NCBI GenBank assembly: GCA_900541125.1
Contig: UQIK01000035.1
Span: forward strand, 1-12,107
DNA: 12,107 nucleotides
Direction of reading: 5' to 3'
Origin: an uncultured Collinsella sp.
GTDB taxonomy: Bacteria; Actinomycetota; Coriobacteriia; Coriobacteriales; Coriobacteriaceae
Below the pieces are notes generated by a model. That model searched no databases. It saw only the letters and a list, made by a program, of their open reading frames with translations, and was not told where the DNA came from. The position numbers and the translations under genes were made by a program. This document shows, one piece after another, positions 1-7,480 of the stretch (position 1 is the first letter of the stretch; each line of letters starts with the position of its first letter).

Positions 1-50
1 TCTGACTACGAATCAGAACGTCATAGGTTCGAATCCTATACGCCGCACCA
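1..50 (+). tRNA. tRNA-Arg (anticodon ACG), 3' part
   Basis: The window opens inside a tRNA gene, at about tRNA position 27. The anticodon arm (1-17) has a 5-bp stem, TCTGA/TCAGA, around loop CTACGAA, which places anticodon ACG (Arg) at 8-10. A 5-nt variable loop follows (18-22). The T arm is 23-39 (ATAGG, loop TTCGAAT, CCTAT). The 3' acceptor strand is 40-46, the discriminator base is A47, and CCA (48-50) is encoded. The D arm and 5' acceptor strand lie outside the window, so acceptor pairing cannot be checked. ACG is the inosine-modified anticodon that reads CGN codons. Confidence 0.93.
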
Positions 51-60
51 ATTGAACTTG

Positions 61-89
61 AAGCCTCCGGCAACGGGGGCTTTTCTTTT
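61..89 (+). terminator. Intrinsic terminator of the tRNA-Arg transcript
   Basis: A 7-bp stem (63-69 GCCTCCG with 74-80 CGGGGGC, one T-G pair) closes a GCAA tetraloop. It is followed by a T-rich tract interrupted once (81-89). It begins 13 nt after the CCA end of tRNA-Arg, a normal position for a tRNA terminator. Confidence 0.85.
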
Positions 90-90
90 A

Positions 91-120
91 TGCCGCCGCT
101 GCATGGATTCGAACCTCGGT
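91..120 (-). other. tRNA T-arm-like remnant, antisense to the tRNA
   Basis: Read on the minus strand, this stretch contains GAGGTTCGAATCC followed by a GC-rich tail that resembles an acceptor strand. The 12-nt core AGGTTCGAATCC (plus 105-116) is identical to the T arm of the tRNA-Arg just upstream, but in the opposite orientation. No D arm, anticodon arm or pairing 5' acceptor can be found further 5' on the minus strand, and the T stem pairs poorly. It is therefore not a working tRNA. The rest of the gap to 235 holds no convincing promoter, only a TAAGAT at 163-168 without a clear -35. Confidence 0.4.
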
Positions 121-235
121 CGAGGCGCAGGCGTAAAGCGGACTATTTCCTGTCGACTCGTGTAAGATTTCGAGTAGGTGTCGCGGCCCATCCGTGACCA
201 CTCCTTCTTCAAGCGACCGATCAGGGTGATACTTC

Positions 236-2677
236 GTGGCAGAGCGTCCGACATACAAGCTCAGGTTTCTCGATCCCAAGAAGCGCTTTCCGGCGATGCC
301 CGAGCAGCCTGCGGGGCGCTCATATGGCGTGGTCTGGAAACTCTTTGGCGAGGACCAGCATGAATCTTGTTATGTCGTCGAATTCGTTGGCAAAAGCCAT
401 GTGTCGCTTTTGGGCTACGTAAGCGTTTCGGGTGAGGTGTACAAGGTGGACCGCCCCGTTAGCGAGGCTCCGCTGCCCAACGATCCCGACATGGAGCTGG
501 TCCTTGACGAGTCGGATTCCAGTATTGGTGAGATTATGGTAAGGGAAGCCAACGGTGCAATGCGTACGTGTGCGCAAACTGCCGGCTCTCCCGAAGGCCC
601 CATGCGCGAGCAGTCCGACCACGAGACATGGAATTCGACCCGCGCCCTTCCTTACGGCGAGTTCATGGCCTCGATGTTCTTGCGCTACGTGATATTTGCC
701 AACTCCGAAAGCGGTATTGCGAACACGGCGGGCGTCGACGGTCTCGATGCGGACATGCAAAACGTTGTCGACAAAATAAAGCTCGTAAAGTTGCCCGAGC
801 CGGTCGAGGTGTTTTTGGGCTTTAACACGGCACCGCTACCTGACGCTATCGAGACGCTGCTCTACCGTGTCGACCATGCCGAGAATCCGAGCGGTATCGA
901 GCGTTATGCGGCCGCCCTTATGAGCGAAATTGACTTGCCCCGACTGCGCACCATCGCCGCCAAGTCCGAGATGAGCCTGGCTCGCATCGATCGCTCAAAG
1001 CTTTTCTATCTCAATTTTGATCGTAGCCTGCTGGACCAGGACGAGATTGACATGCTGCTTGCCATCGAGTGCCGTCTCAACCGCCTCTCTGGCATCCTCG
1101 AGCGCATCGGGGCCGGATTGGCCCCTGCGGCATCCTCGCCGAGCCTTGAGGGCTGCGCGCTCTTTGATACGTGGCATATCGCCAAGACGACCAACGATGT
1201 TCCCCGACTGCTCGATACGGCCTCGAGCGATAACCCGTGGGGCAAACCGGGTACGGTGGCTTGCCAGCCGGGCGGTGAGTGGGATGTGCGTACCCGCTTC
1301 GCGCGTATTGTCGAGGCGCTTAACGTGGTCACACGGCTCGACTATACCTATCGGGCAAACGTTGCCGAGGGGATTATGCTCGTTCGGTTTGGGCGGTCTG
1401 TCGTGGATGCCATGCCACAACGTGAATACGACGCTCAGGATGACGCCTGGCGCGAGCTGGACGAGGACATGCGCACGATCTGGGCCGCGGAGCACGATGC
1501 GCGCGTGGCACTTACGCTTGCGGCAGCGTGTTTTGCCGCGGGCACCTGCATCACGCGCTGCTATGTGCAGATTGCTGCTCCCGACAGTGAGCAGGGCGAG
1601 CGCGTTGTCGCAACGTATTTCTTTGGGCGCGCGGCCTATCTGGCCGATTGCGTGCCTGTCGCCAAGGATCTTGAGAGCATGGACATGGACGATATGCCGT
1701 GCAAGCGTGTGCTTGAGGCGTATGAGTCAACCGCTCCGGAGACGATTGAGCCTGCGGAGGTTCATGCTCGTCCGCGTGATGACCATCGCACACTGCCGCC
1801 GGCGCTGCGCGATCTGCTGCTTGCCGATACGGCTGACGAGTTGGAGGTCATGGAAGAGGACGACGACCCATACGTGGCCCGCGTTGTTGAATTGCGCGAG
1901 CAGGCAAAAGTCGACCGTACAGATGCCTTTGAAGGCTTTTCCCGTCTTGTCGAGGAGTTGGAGGCTAAGTGCGCCGTCGCCGAGCTTTTGGCGACAGGTC
2001 CGGTTCAAACGCAGTTTTGCGATAACCAGCTGGTACGCATGGTGCTACCGGTGTTGGAAGAAGACCGCTCTGTGCGAATCCTTCGTGCGCCCGATGCGCT
2101 GTACTTTGCCCAGCACGAGATCTGCAGCTTTTACGCCGAGCAAGAGGACTTTGAACGAGCACTGCCCGAGGTGCGCCATCTTTACGATCTGGCACGCTCG
2201 TCCATGCAATCGCACTTTGCGCTCATCAACGTGCTTGCGCGTCTGGAGCGCTTTGACGAGATTATCGAGGTGGCGCGCCACGGCCTACGTATTGCCAGCG
2301 ATCGTTCTGCAATCGGCTACCTGTTCTATCGCTTGGCGTTTGCCTATTGGAATTGCGATCAGCTCGACCTGGCGCTGTCTTGTTACCGTCTGGTGCCGCG
2401 CGGCGAGGAGTCGGGCAGTAGCGCGCTGGAAGAAATGCAGGGCCTTATGAACGAGATGGGCGTCAGCGAGCCTCCGACGTTCGAAGAAGCGGTTGAGACC
2501 ATCCACAAGGCTGGACTCGAGCTGCCGCCAGTGTCCGCCGTGACGAATCAGCTGGCAGATGCCGCTGTTCAACTGGTCGACAACGGCTTCTTTTTCCTGG
2601 CACGCGGTTGCATCTTCCAAATGTGGCGCACTATGGGCAACGACGAGCTCGGCTCCCTCAACCGCTCGCTGGGGTAG
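236..2677 (+). CDS. Unrecognised 813-aa cytoplasmic protein with TPR-like C-terminal repeats
   Basis: I do not recognise the family. The reading frame starts with GTG at 236, preceded by AGGG (223-226) at usable spacing. The next in-frame ATG is at 296 and is a possible alternative start. The protein has no signal peptide or membrane helix and is acidic overall. The first ~90 residues look like a compact beta-rich domain. The middle is long and largely helical, with acidic stretches (for example around 470-480 and 535-545). Residues ~620-740 contain paired helices with TPR-like spacing and hydrophobicity, including segments around FAQHEICSFYAEQEDFERAL and YRLAFAYWNCDQLDLALSCY. TPR folds usually mediate protein-protein contacts, so a scaffold or adaptor role is plausible, but no catalytic motif is visible. 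It stands alone between two tRNA genes. Codon use matches its neighbours, which argues against recent transfer. Confidence 0.85.
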   Translation: MAERPTYKLRFLDPKKRFPAMPEQPAGRSYGVVWKLFGEDQHESCYVVEFVGKSHVSLLGYVSVSGEVYKVDRPVSEAPLPNDPDMELVLDESDSSIGEIMVREANGAMRTCAQTAGSPEGPMREQSDHETWNSTRALPYGEFMASMFLRYVIFANSESGIANTAGVDGLDADMQNVVDKIKLVKLPEPVEVFLGFNTAPLPDAIETLLYRVDHAENPSGIERYAAALMSEIDLPRLRTIAAKSEMSLARIDRSKLFYLNFDRSLLDQDEIDMLLAIECRLNRLSGILERIGAGLAPAASSPSLEGCALFDTWHIAKTTNDVPRLLDTASSDNPWGKPGTVACQPGGEWDVRTRFARIVEALNVVTRLDYTYRANVAEGIMLVRFGRSVVDAMPQREYDAQDDAWRELDEDMRTIWAAEHDARVALTLAAACFAAGTCITRCYVQIAAPDSEQGERVVATYFFGRAAYLADCVPVAKDLESMDMDDMPCKRVLEAYESTAPETIEPAEVHARPRDDHRTLPPALRDLLLADTADELEVMEEDDDPYVARVVELREQAKVDRTDAFEGFSRLVEELEAKCAVAELLATGPVQTQFCDNQLVRMVLPVLEEDRSVRILRAPDALYFAQHEICSFYAEQEDFERALPEVRHLYDLARSSMQSHFALINVLARLERFDEIIEVARHGLRIASDRSAIGYLFYRLAFAYWNCDQLDLALSCYRLVPRGEESGSSALEEMQGLMNEMGVSEPPTFEEAVETIHKAGLELPPVSAVTNQLADAAVQLVDNGFFFLARGCIFQMWRTMGNDELGSLNRSLG

Positions 2678-2683
2678 GCGAAG

Positions 2684-2740
2684 CCTCCAAGGAGGAAAGG
2701 ATGCTAGGCAATTAGAAAATTTCCTCTTGCCCATCCTTGG
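2684..2740 (+). other. Inverted repeats with a 4-codon mini-ORF upstream of tRNA-Ser
   Basis: After the TPR gene stop there is a perfect Shine-Dalgarno AAGGAGG (2689-2695). Five nt later comes an ATG (2701) that opens only Met-Leu-Gly-Asn before TAG (2713-2715). The SD also sits in CCTCC-AA-GGAGG (2684-2695). GAGGAAA (2692-2698) can pair with TTTCCTC (2720-2726), and AAGGATG (2697-2703) can pair with CATCCTT (2732-2738). These pairings exclude one another. No T tract follows, so this is not a standard terminator. The mini-ORF may be chance or a remnant of a lost gene start. Confidence 0.3.
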
Positions 2741-2755
2741 CTGTTTGGTTACTAT
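2727..2755 (+). promoter_or_regulatory. Sigma-70-type promoter of tRNA-Ser
   Basis: TTGCCC (-35, 2727-2732) and TACTAT (-10, 2750-2755) are separated by exactly 17 bp. The predicted start of transcription, near 2762, is a few bases before the mature tRNA 5' end at 2770, as is usual for a single tRNA gene. Confidence 0.7.
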
Positions 2756-2769
2756 AGAACGGCTGTTAC

Positions 2770-2860
2770 GGAGAGCTGACCGAGAGGCCGAAGGTGCTCG
2801 CCTGCTAAGCGAGTATGCCCCAAAAGGGCATCTGGGGTTCGAATCCCCAGCTCTCCGCCA
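2770..2860 (+). tRNA. tRNA-Ser (anticodon GCT)
   Basis: This is a complete class II tRNA of 91 nt. Acceptor strands GGAGAGC (2770-2776) and GCTCTCC (2850-2856) pair fully. The discriminator is G2857 and CCA (2858-2860) is encoded. The anticodon arm is CTCGC, loop CTGCTAA, GCGAG, giving anticodon GCT (Ser, AGC/AGU codons). The long variable arm (TGCCC around a CAAAA loop, then GGGCA) is the serine identity element. The T arm is CTGGG, TTCGAAT-type loop and CCCAG. All parts look functional. Confidence 0.97.
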
Positions 2861-2875
2861 GTTTAACTTTAAAGA

Positions 2876-2900
2876 AGGGTCCCATCGGGGGCCCTTTTTT
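2876..2900 (+). terminator. Intrinsic terminator of tRNA-Ser
   Basis: An 8-bp stem (AGGGTCCC 2876-2883 with GGGGCCCT 2888-2895, one T-G pair) closes a 4-nt loop. It is followed by a continuous T tract (2895-2900). It lies 15 nt after the tRNA CCA end. Confidence 0.9.
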
Positions 2901-2911
2901 ATTATCGAGAA

Positions 2912-2935
2912 AGGGCGCTGGGGATTCGAACCCTC
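2912..2935 (-). other. tRNA T-arm-like remnant, antisense to tRNA-Ser
   Basis: On the minus strand this reads as the 3' end of a tRNA: a T-loop TTCGAAT between G-rich and C-rich arms, then a tail like an acceptor strand (AGCGCCC), but no CCA. Seventeen nt (GGGTTCGAATCCCCAGC, plus 2917-2933) are identical to the tRNA-Ser T arm at 2835-2851, in inverted orientation. Directly 5' of it on the minus strand is the T tract of the carboxypeptidase gene's terminator, so there is no room for the rest of a tRNA. It is a fragment, not a gene. Confidence 0.45.
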
Positions 2936-2968
2936 AAAAAAGGAGGCGCCCCGTTGGACGCCTCCTTT
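2936..2968 (-). terminator. Intrinsic terminator of the carboxypeptidase gene
   Basis: On the minus strand a perfect 10-bp stem (AAAGGAGGCG / CGCCTCCTTT; plus 2959-2968 with 2939-2948) closes a 10-nt loop and runs into a T tract (plus A run 2936-2941). It lies about 25 nt beyond the stop codon at 2993. Together with the tRNA-Ser terminator it insulates two converging transcripts. Confidence 0.92.
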
Positions 2969-2992
2969 CAGCGAGTGTATTGTTCTTCGACC

Positions 2993-4333
2993 TTACACCT
3001 CGGGTGCCTTGGCTACGGTCTCGCTCTCGGCTGTGAGCGGGCGGTTGTCGATGCGGCGGCCCAAGCGATCGAGCTTCACGAGCAGCCATTCAATGGGATT
3101 CGGCCCTGCGCCTTCCTCGTCGGCAACCAGGTCCATGACGGCGATCTTGGTGCCGTCCTGCTTGAGCGTAACGCTGCCCACCTTGTCGCCCACATGCACC
3201 GTGCCCGAAAGATCGTCGTAGCTAACCTTTTCGGTCACCTCGCCGGCAAGGGAAAACACGGTCGCTTGCGCCGTAGGATCGGCGAGTGTGGCGTCGATCG
3301 TCTTATCCGTCCAGTCGGTTTGGCCAATGCGCGCCATAAGCGGGTTGCCGTTGGCGGTCTTTTCCTGCGTGTTGGCGATCGCGACCGTCACCTTGTGACC
3401 GTAGTACCAATTGGCAAGGGTTGCGGTATCGGTAAAGCGCTGGTCGGTGGTGGTGGAGTTCAAAACGACGGTGTAGATCTCGTCGCCATCGCGGTTGTAG
3501 GCACTCGTAAAGCAATAGCCCGCGTCGTCGGTGGTGCCGGTCTTGCCGCCGATGTTGCCATCTTGGCCCAGCAAATAGTTATGCGTGTCCATGGAATGCG
3601 AATGGTCGGTGCCGTCGGCGCCCGTGACCTCGATCCAGGAATCCTCGCTCGCTACGACCTCGCGGATCGTGTCGTTTTTCATGGCCTCCTGCATCATCAG
3701 CGCCACGTCATGTGCGGTTGAGTGCATTTCGCCAGCCCACTCATCAAAGTCCAGACCATGCGGGTTTTCAAAAAGCGTACCGGTACAGCCGAGCTTCTTA
3801 GCGCGCTCGTTCATGGCCTTCACAAAGGTGGCCTCGGCGTCTTTGGTCTTAGGGTCGATCTTCTTGCCCACATATTCGGCGAGCACGATGGCGGCGTCGT
3901 TGCCCGAGGGAATCATCAGGCCGCGCAGTGCCTGCTCAACGGTAAGCTCGTCGCCTTCGAGCAAGCCGGCGGTCGAATTACCCACGGTGGCTGCGGCGTT
4001 GCTCACCGTGACCTTCTCGTCCATCTTGCAATTCTCGACGGTTAGGATTGCGGTCATGACCTTGGTGATCGAGGCGATTTTGACCTGCTCATCGGCGCCG
4101 CGCCCATAGTAGACGGTGCCGTCTTTGCCCATGACGAGGGCATTGGTCGCATCGATATCGGGCAGGTTTTCGGCCGTGATGCCGCGCGCATCGGCGGTTT
4201 TGCCGCAAACATTGTCGGTCGTAAGCACTTGGGCGCCGGCGACGGTGGGCACGCCAGCGGCAAGGGCGATAGCGCAGACAAAGCCGGCGGCAAGCTGGGC
4301 TGAGCGCTTTGCAAAAGAGGTGAGGGACTTCAC
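2993..4333 (-). CDS. D-alanyl-D-alanine carboxypeptidase, peptidase S11 (PBP5-like)
   Basis: This is a secreted penicillin-binding enzyme that removes the terminal D-Ala from peptidoglycan stem pentapeptides. Using a GTG start at 4333 (446 aa), residues 1-35 form a clean Sec signal peptide: MKSLTSFAKR, then a hydrophobic stretch ending in VAGA-Q. The three active-site motifs are in order: S88-I-T-K91 (SxxK, nucleophile Ser88), S143-G-N145, and K264-T-G266. A C-terminal beta-type domain (~345-405) follows. The segment PNPIEWLLVKLDRLGRR (~411-427) could be the amphipathic membrane anchor typical of the family. The frame stays open upstream to ATGs at 4402 and 4444. Those would put 23-37 extra residues ahead of the signal peptide, so GTG 4333 is preferred, although its SD is poor. 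The gene is divergent from a VanRS-like pair, which suggests it may be a target of that pair. Confidence 0.93.
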   Translation of the reverse strand: MKSLTSFAKRSAQLAAGFVCAIALAAGVPTVAGAQVLTTDNVCGKTADARGITAENLPDIDATNALVMGKDGTVYYGRGADEQVKIASITKVMTAILTVENCKMDEKVTVSNAAATVGNSTAGLLEGDELTVEQALRGLMIPSGNDAAIVLAEYVGKKIDPKTKDAEATFVKAMNERAKKLGCTGTLFENPHGLDFDEWAGEMHSTAHDVALMMQEAMKNDTIREVVASEDSWIEVTGADGTDHSHSMDTHNYLLGQDGNIGGKTGTTDDAGYCFTSAYNRDGDEIYTVVLNSTTTDQRFTDTATLANWYYGHKVTVAIANTQEKTANGNPLMARIGQTDWTDKTIDATLADPTAQATVFSLAGEVTEKVSYDDLSGTVHVGDKVGSVTLKQDGTKIAVMDLVADEEGAGPNPIEWLLVKLDRLGRRIDNRPLTAESETVAKAPEV

Positions 4334-4372
4334 GGATTTCGCTTTCGACGGGATGGTCTCTTCTGGAACTAG

Positions 4373-4378
4373 AGTATA
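4373..4378 (-). promoter_or_regulatory. Candidate -10 box for the carboxypeptidase gene
   Basis: TATACT on the minus strand is a close match to the -10 consensus and would start transcription ~33 nt before the preferred GTG at 4333. No recognisable -35 lies 16-18 bp upstream, as would be expected if an activator such as the divergent response regulator is needed. If real, it rules out the upstream ATG starts. Confidence 0.4.
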
Positions 4379-4449
4379 TCGTTTGCCGGCGTCGGCGATC
4401 ATCGCGTGCGTGCGTGGCCCACATCCGCGCCCGAACGGGCACAAGGGTG

Positions 4450-4465
4450 CTTAAGGCCGACTTAA
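4450..4465. promoter_or_regulatory. Candidate response-regulator operator, direct repeat with 11-bp period
   Basis: CTTAA occurs at 4450-4454 and again at 4461-4465, exactly one 11-bp step apart, the spacing typical of OmpR/PhoB-family dimers on DNA. It lies between the two divergent genes, ~40 bp upstream of the regulator's -10 box. The same gap holds an inverted repeat GCCCG-AA-CGGGC (4429-4440). Confidence 0.3.
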
Positions 4466-4504
4466 TCACCCACGCTTGTTGTGTGTGACGGGCGCCCCCT
4501 CGGG

Positions 4505-4510
4505 CATAAT
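4505..4510 (+). promoter_or_regulatory. Candidate -10 box for the VanR-like regulator gene
   Basis: CATAAT lies 20 nt upstream of the ATG at 4531, leaving room for a short leader with the AGGAG ribosome site (4521-4525). The -35 side is weak (TTGTGT at 4479-4484 is 20 bp away), which would fit activator-dependent, possibly autoregulated, expression. Confidence 0.4.
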
Positions 4511-4530
4511 GGAGCGCGAGAGGAGCACGC

Positions 4531-5226
4531 ATGAACGAGCGCATTTTGGTAGTTGATGACGAAAAGGCCATCGCCGACTTGGTTGGTATCTACCTTACAA
4601 AAGAGGGCTTTGATGTCCAGATTGCCTATAGCGGGGCCGATGCTGCCAAGGCAATCTTGGAGCAGGAGTTCGATCTGGCGCTGCTGGATGTCATGCTGCC
4701 CGATATCGATGGCTTTGAGCTGCTGCGTACGATCCGTTCCAGCCATACCTATCCCGTGATCATGCTGACGGCGCGCGATGCCCAGCAAGACAAGATCGAG
4801 GGCCTTTCGCTTGGCGCGGACGATTACGTGGTTAAGCCGTTTCGTCCTCTGGAGCTCATCGCGCGCGTGCACGCTCAGCTTCGCCGCTACACCAGCTACG
4901 GTAGCCGCGCACAGGCGGCCGAGTCGCCGACCCTCCAGCTCGACGGCTTGGAGATCAACCGCGATGCTCGTTCCGTAACGGTGGACGGTGCACCGGTACG
5001 CCTCACACCCACCGAGTATTCAATCTTGCTGTATCTGGTCGAGCATCGCGGCAGCGTGGTGGGCGTGGAGGACCTGTTCCGCGCGGTATGGAACGAGGAC
5101 TTTATGCCCGGCTCCAACAATACGGTGATGGTGCACATTCGCCACTTGCGCGAAAAGATTGGCGACGACGCACAAAAGCCGCGCTTTATCAAAAACGTCT
5201 GGGGCGTCGGCTACATCATCGAATAA
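4531..5226 (+). CDS. VanR-like OmpR-family response regulator
   Basis: This 231-aa DNA-binding regulator is controlled by phosphorylation. Residues 1-~118 are a receiver domain: acidic pair D9-D10, phospho-acceptor D53 in LLDVMLPD, T80 and K102 (VVKPFRP). Residues ~135-231 are an OmpR-type winged helix, with LTPTEYSIL before the transactivation loop, NNTVMVHIRHLREK as recognition helix, and WGVGY in the wing. Several blocks (HTYPVIMLT, KPFRPLELIARV, SNNTxxVHIRHLREK) match what I know of enterococcal VanR, including Asp53. The ATG has a good SD, AGGAG, 5 nt upstream. The kinase gene follows after 26 nt and is probably cotranscribed. No vanH, ligase or vanX gene is nearby. The likely role is sensing cell-wall state, with the divergent carboxypeptidase as an obvious candidate target. 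Confidence 0.93.
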   Translation: MNERILVVDDEKAIADLVGIYLTKEGFDVQIAYSGADAAKAILEQEFDLALLDVMLPDIDGFELLRTIRSSHTYPVIMLTARDAQQDKIEGLSLGADDYVVKPFRPLELIARVHAQLRRYTSYGSRAQAAESPTLQLDGLEINRDARSVTVDGAPVRLTPTEYSILLYLVEHRGSVVGVEDLFRAVWNEDFMPGSNNTVMVHIRHLREKIGDDAQKPRFIKNVWGVGYIIE

Positions 5227-5252
5227 CGCTTTTCGCTTGTGAGGATCTTGAT

Positions 5253-6491
5253 ATGACAAAAGACGATAGGCAGGCATTCGAGGTACCCGATCGGCTCTTT
5301 GATTACGTGAGGTCGGTCGTCGACAACCGTGCGCTTGCAACGGTGCTGCTCTTTTTGCTGAGCCTGCTGCTGATTGGCATCGACAACATCGTCGGAATCT
5401 TGGCGGTGCTGCTTGTTGGCTTTTTGCTGATCGATCGATTTGAGATCGTGCGCCGCTGCGTGGTGATTGGCGGCGCCGCGTGGGCCATGACGTTGGCGAT
5501 TGGCGCCATGGCGCTCGGCGGCATTGAAGGGCCGGTGCTGTTCGATGCCGGCTTTGTATTCAACATGCTTGGCTTTGTGCTGGCGCTTGCCGCGTGCGTG
5601 CTGTTCTTGTGCGGCCGTGCCCTGTACTACCAGGGCTACGAACAGGGCGAGCAGCATGCCGATTGTGTGCTGGCCGCTCGTATTCAAGATCGCCTGATCG
5701 ATCACCCCGACACCTGGGACAACATCGACGGCGACTTCTTGGAGGTCGAGGGCGCCCTTAACCGCGTGCGTGACCGTGATCGCAAGGTGCAGCAAGCTCT
5801 GCGTGACGAGTCGCATCGCAAGGACGATCTGGTTACGTACTTGGCACATGACCTACGCACCCCGCTTGCGAGCGTAGTGGGCTATCTTTCGCTGCTGCAA
5901 GAGGCTCCTGAGCTGCCGGTTGAGCAACGTGCGTACTTTACGGGCGTGGCGCTCGACAAGGCGCACCGGCTCGATGCGCTCATCGAAGAGTTCTTCGATA
6001 TCACGCGCTTTGACTTCCACGATATCGTGCTCACGCGCGGCTATGTTGATCTGGGGTTGCTGCTGGCTCAGGTGGCTGACGAGTTCTATCCCATCCTCAA
6101 CGAGCAGCATAAGGAAGCCCAAGTTGATATTCGCGAGGACCTGACGGTGCTCGTGGATGGCGACAAAATGGCTCGCGTGTTCAACAACATCATGAAAAAC
6201 GCTATTGCCTATAGCTATGAGGGCTCGACCATCACGATCGAGGCCAGACGCCAAGACGATGGCGGCGTGCGCGTGCGCTTTATCAATCAGGGCGATCCCA
6301 TCCCTGAAGCAAAGCTCAAGGTGATCTTTGAAAAGTTCTATCGCCTGGATGCGGCGCGTGCGACCAATCGCGGCGGCGCTGGACTGGGGCTTGCCATCGC
6401 CAAGGAGATCATCGCGGCACACGGCGGTACCGTTGCATGTGAATCGACGCCCGAACACACGATATTCACCATCGAGCTGCCCGCCGCATAG
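5253..6491 (+). CDS. VanS-like membrane sensor histidine kinase
   Basis: This 412-aa kinase is the partner of the upstream VanR-like regulator. The ATG at 5253 has AGGA 7 nt upstream; the frame is open further 5' but only by overlapping the regulator gene. There are four predicted membrane helices (~27-42, 44-60, 69-89, 100-121) with very short loops and no sizeable extracytoplasmic domain. The DHp domain has H199 in YLAHDLRTPLASVVGYLSLL, almost the VanS H box. The following segment LDKAHRLDALIEEFFDITRF is also VanS-like. The ATPase domain has an N box around 311-317 (NNIMKNA), a G1 box with Asn in place of Asp (NQGDPIP, also a VanS trait as I recall it), an F box (IFEKFYRLD) and a G2 box (GGAGLGLAIA). 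What it senses cannot be read from the sequence. A ligand contacting the membrane bundle is possible. Confidence 0.93.
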   Translation: MTKDDRQAFEVPDRLFDYVRSVVDNRALATVLLFLLSLLLIGIDNIVGILAVLLVGFLLIDRFEIVRRCVVIGGAAWAMTLAIGAMALGGIEGPVLFDAGFVFNMLGFVLALAACVLFLCGRALYYQGYEQGEQHADCVLAARIQDRLIDHPDTWDNIDGDFLEVEGALNRVRDRDRKVQQALRDESHRKDDLVTYLAHDLRTPLASVVGYLSLLQEAPELPVEQRAYFTGVALDKAHRLDALIEEFFDITRFDFHDIVLTRGYVDLGLLLAQVADEFYPILNEQHKEAQVDIREDLTVLVDGDKMARVFNNIMKNAIAYSYEGSTITIEARRQDDGGVRVRFINQGDPIPEAKLKVIFEKFYRLDAARATNRGGAGLGLAIAKEIIAAHGGTVACESTPEHTIFTIELPAA

Positions 6492-6502
6492 CCAGCGTGC
6501 CC

Positions 6503-6562
6503 TTACAAACACTTGACAATGCGCTCACGTGCATATGAGCCGCGATTTCTACTATCGATACT
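6503..6562 (+). promoter_or_regulatory. Candidate promoter region of pstB
   Basis: The 103-nt gap before pstB contains a perfect -35 hexamer TTGACA (6513-6518), preceded by TTACAA (6503-6508) in a similar phase. A good -10 at 17 bp is missing. The nearest candidates are TATGAG (6534-6539, 15-bp spacing) and, further off, TACTAT (6550-6555). The tandem TTACAA/TTGACA could be a PhoP-type site, but this is weak. Confidence 0.3.
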
Positions 6563-6594
6563 GCTGAATTGATATTGATGTGGAGGTATGCGGT

Positions 6595-7470
<876 letters not shown>

Positions 7471-7480
7471 TACCATCTAG

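Noticed and set aside
1017..2450. 477-codon open frame overlapping the TPR protein gene in another frame
   Set aside because: Its product is dominated by Arg, Ser, Trp and Cys in the way shadow frames of GC-rich genes are. It has no RBS, and the main frame has sensible composition and domain structure.
1..2970. Integrated genetic element using a tRNA attachment site
   Set aside because: There is no integrase, no direct repeat of a tRNA 3' end and no phage or conjugation gene. The T-arm fragments are in inverted orientation.
2954..3721. 255-codon plus-strand frame opposite the carboxypeptidase gene
   Set aside because: It runs through the minus-strand terminator and opposite a gene with all catalytic motifs. 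It has no RBS or recognisable product.
4334..4444. Longer N-terminus for the carboxypeptidase (ATG at 4444 or 4402)
   Set aside because: It would place 23-37 residues before a textbook signal peptide and would have to be transcribed from upstream of the TATACT -10 candidate.
5088..5252. Upstream start for the VanS-like kinase inside the regulator gene
   Set aside because: The extra residues are out-of-frame regulator codons. ATG 5253 has an SD and begins a normal kinase.
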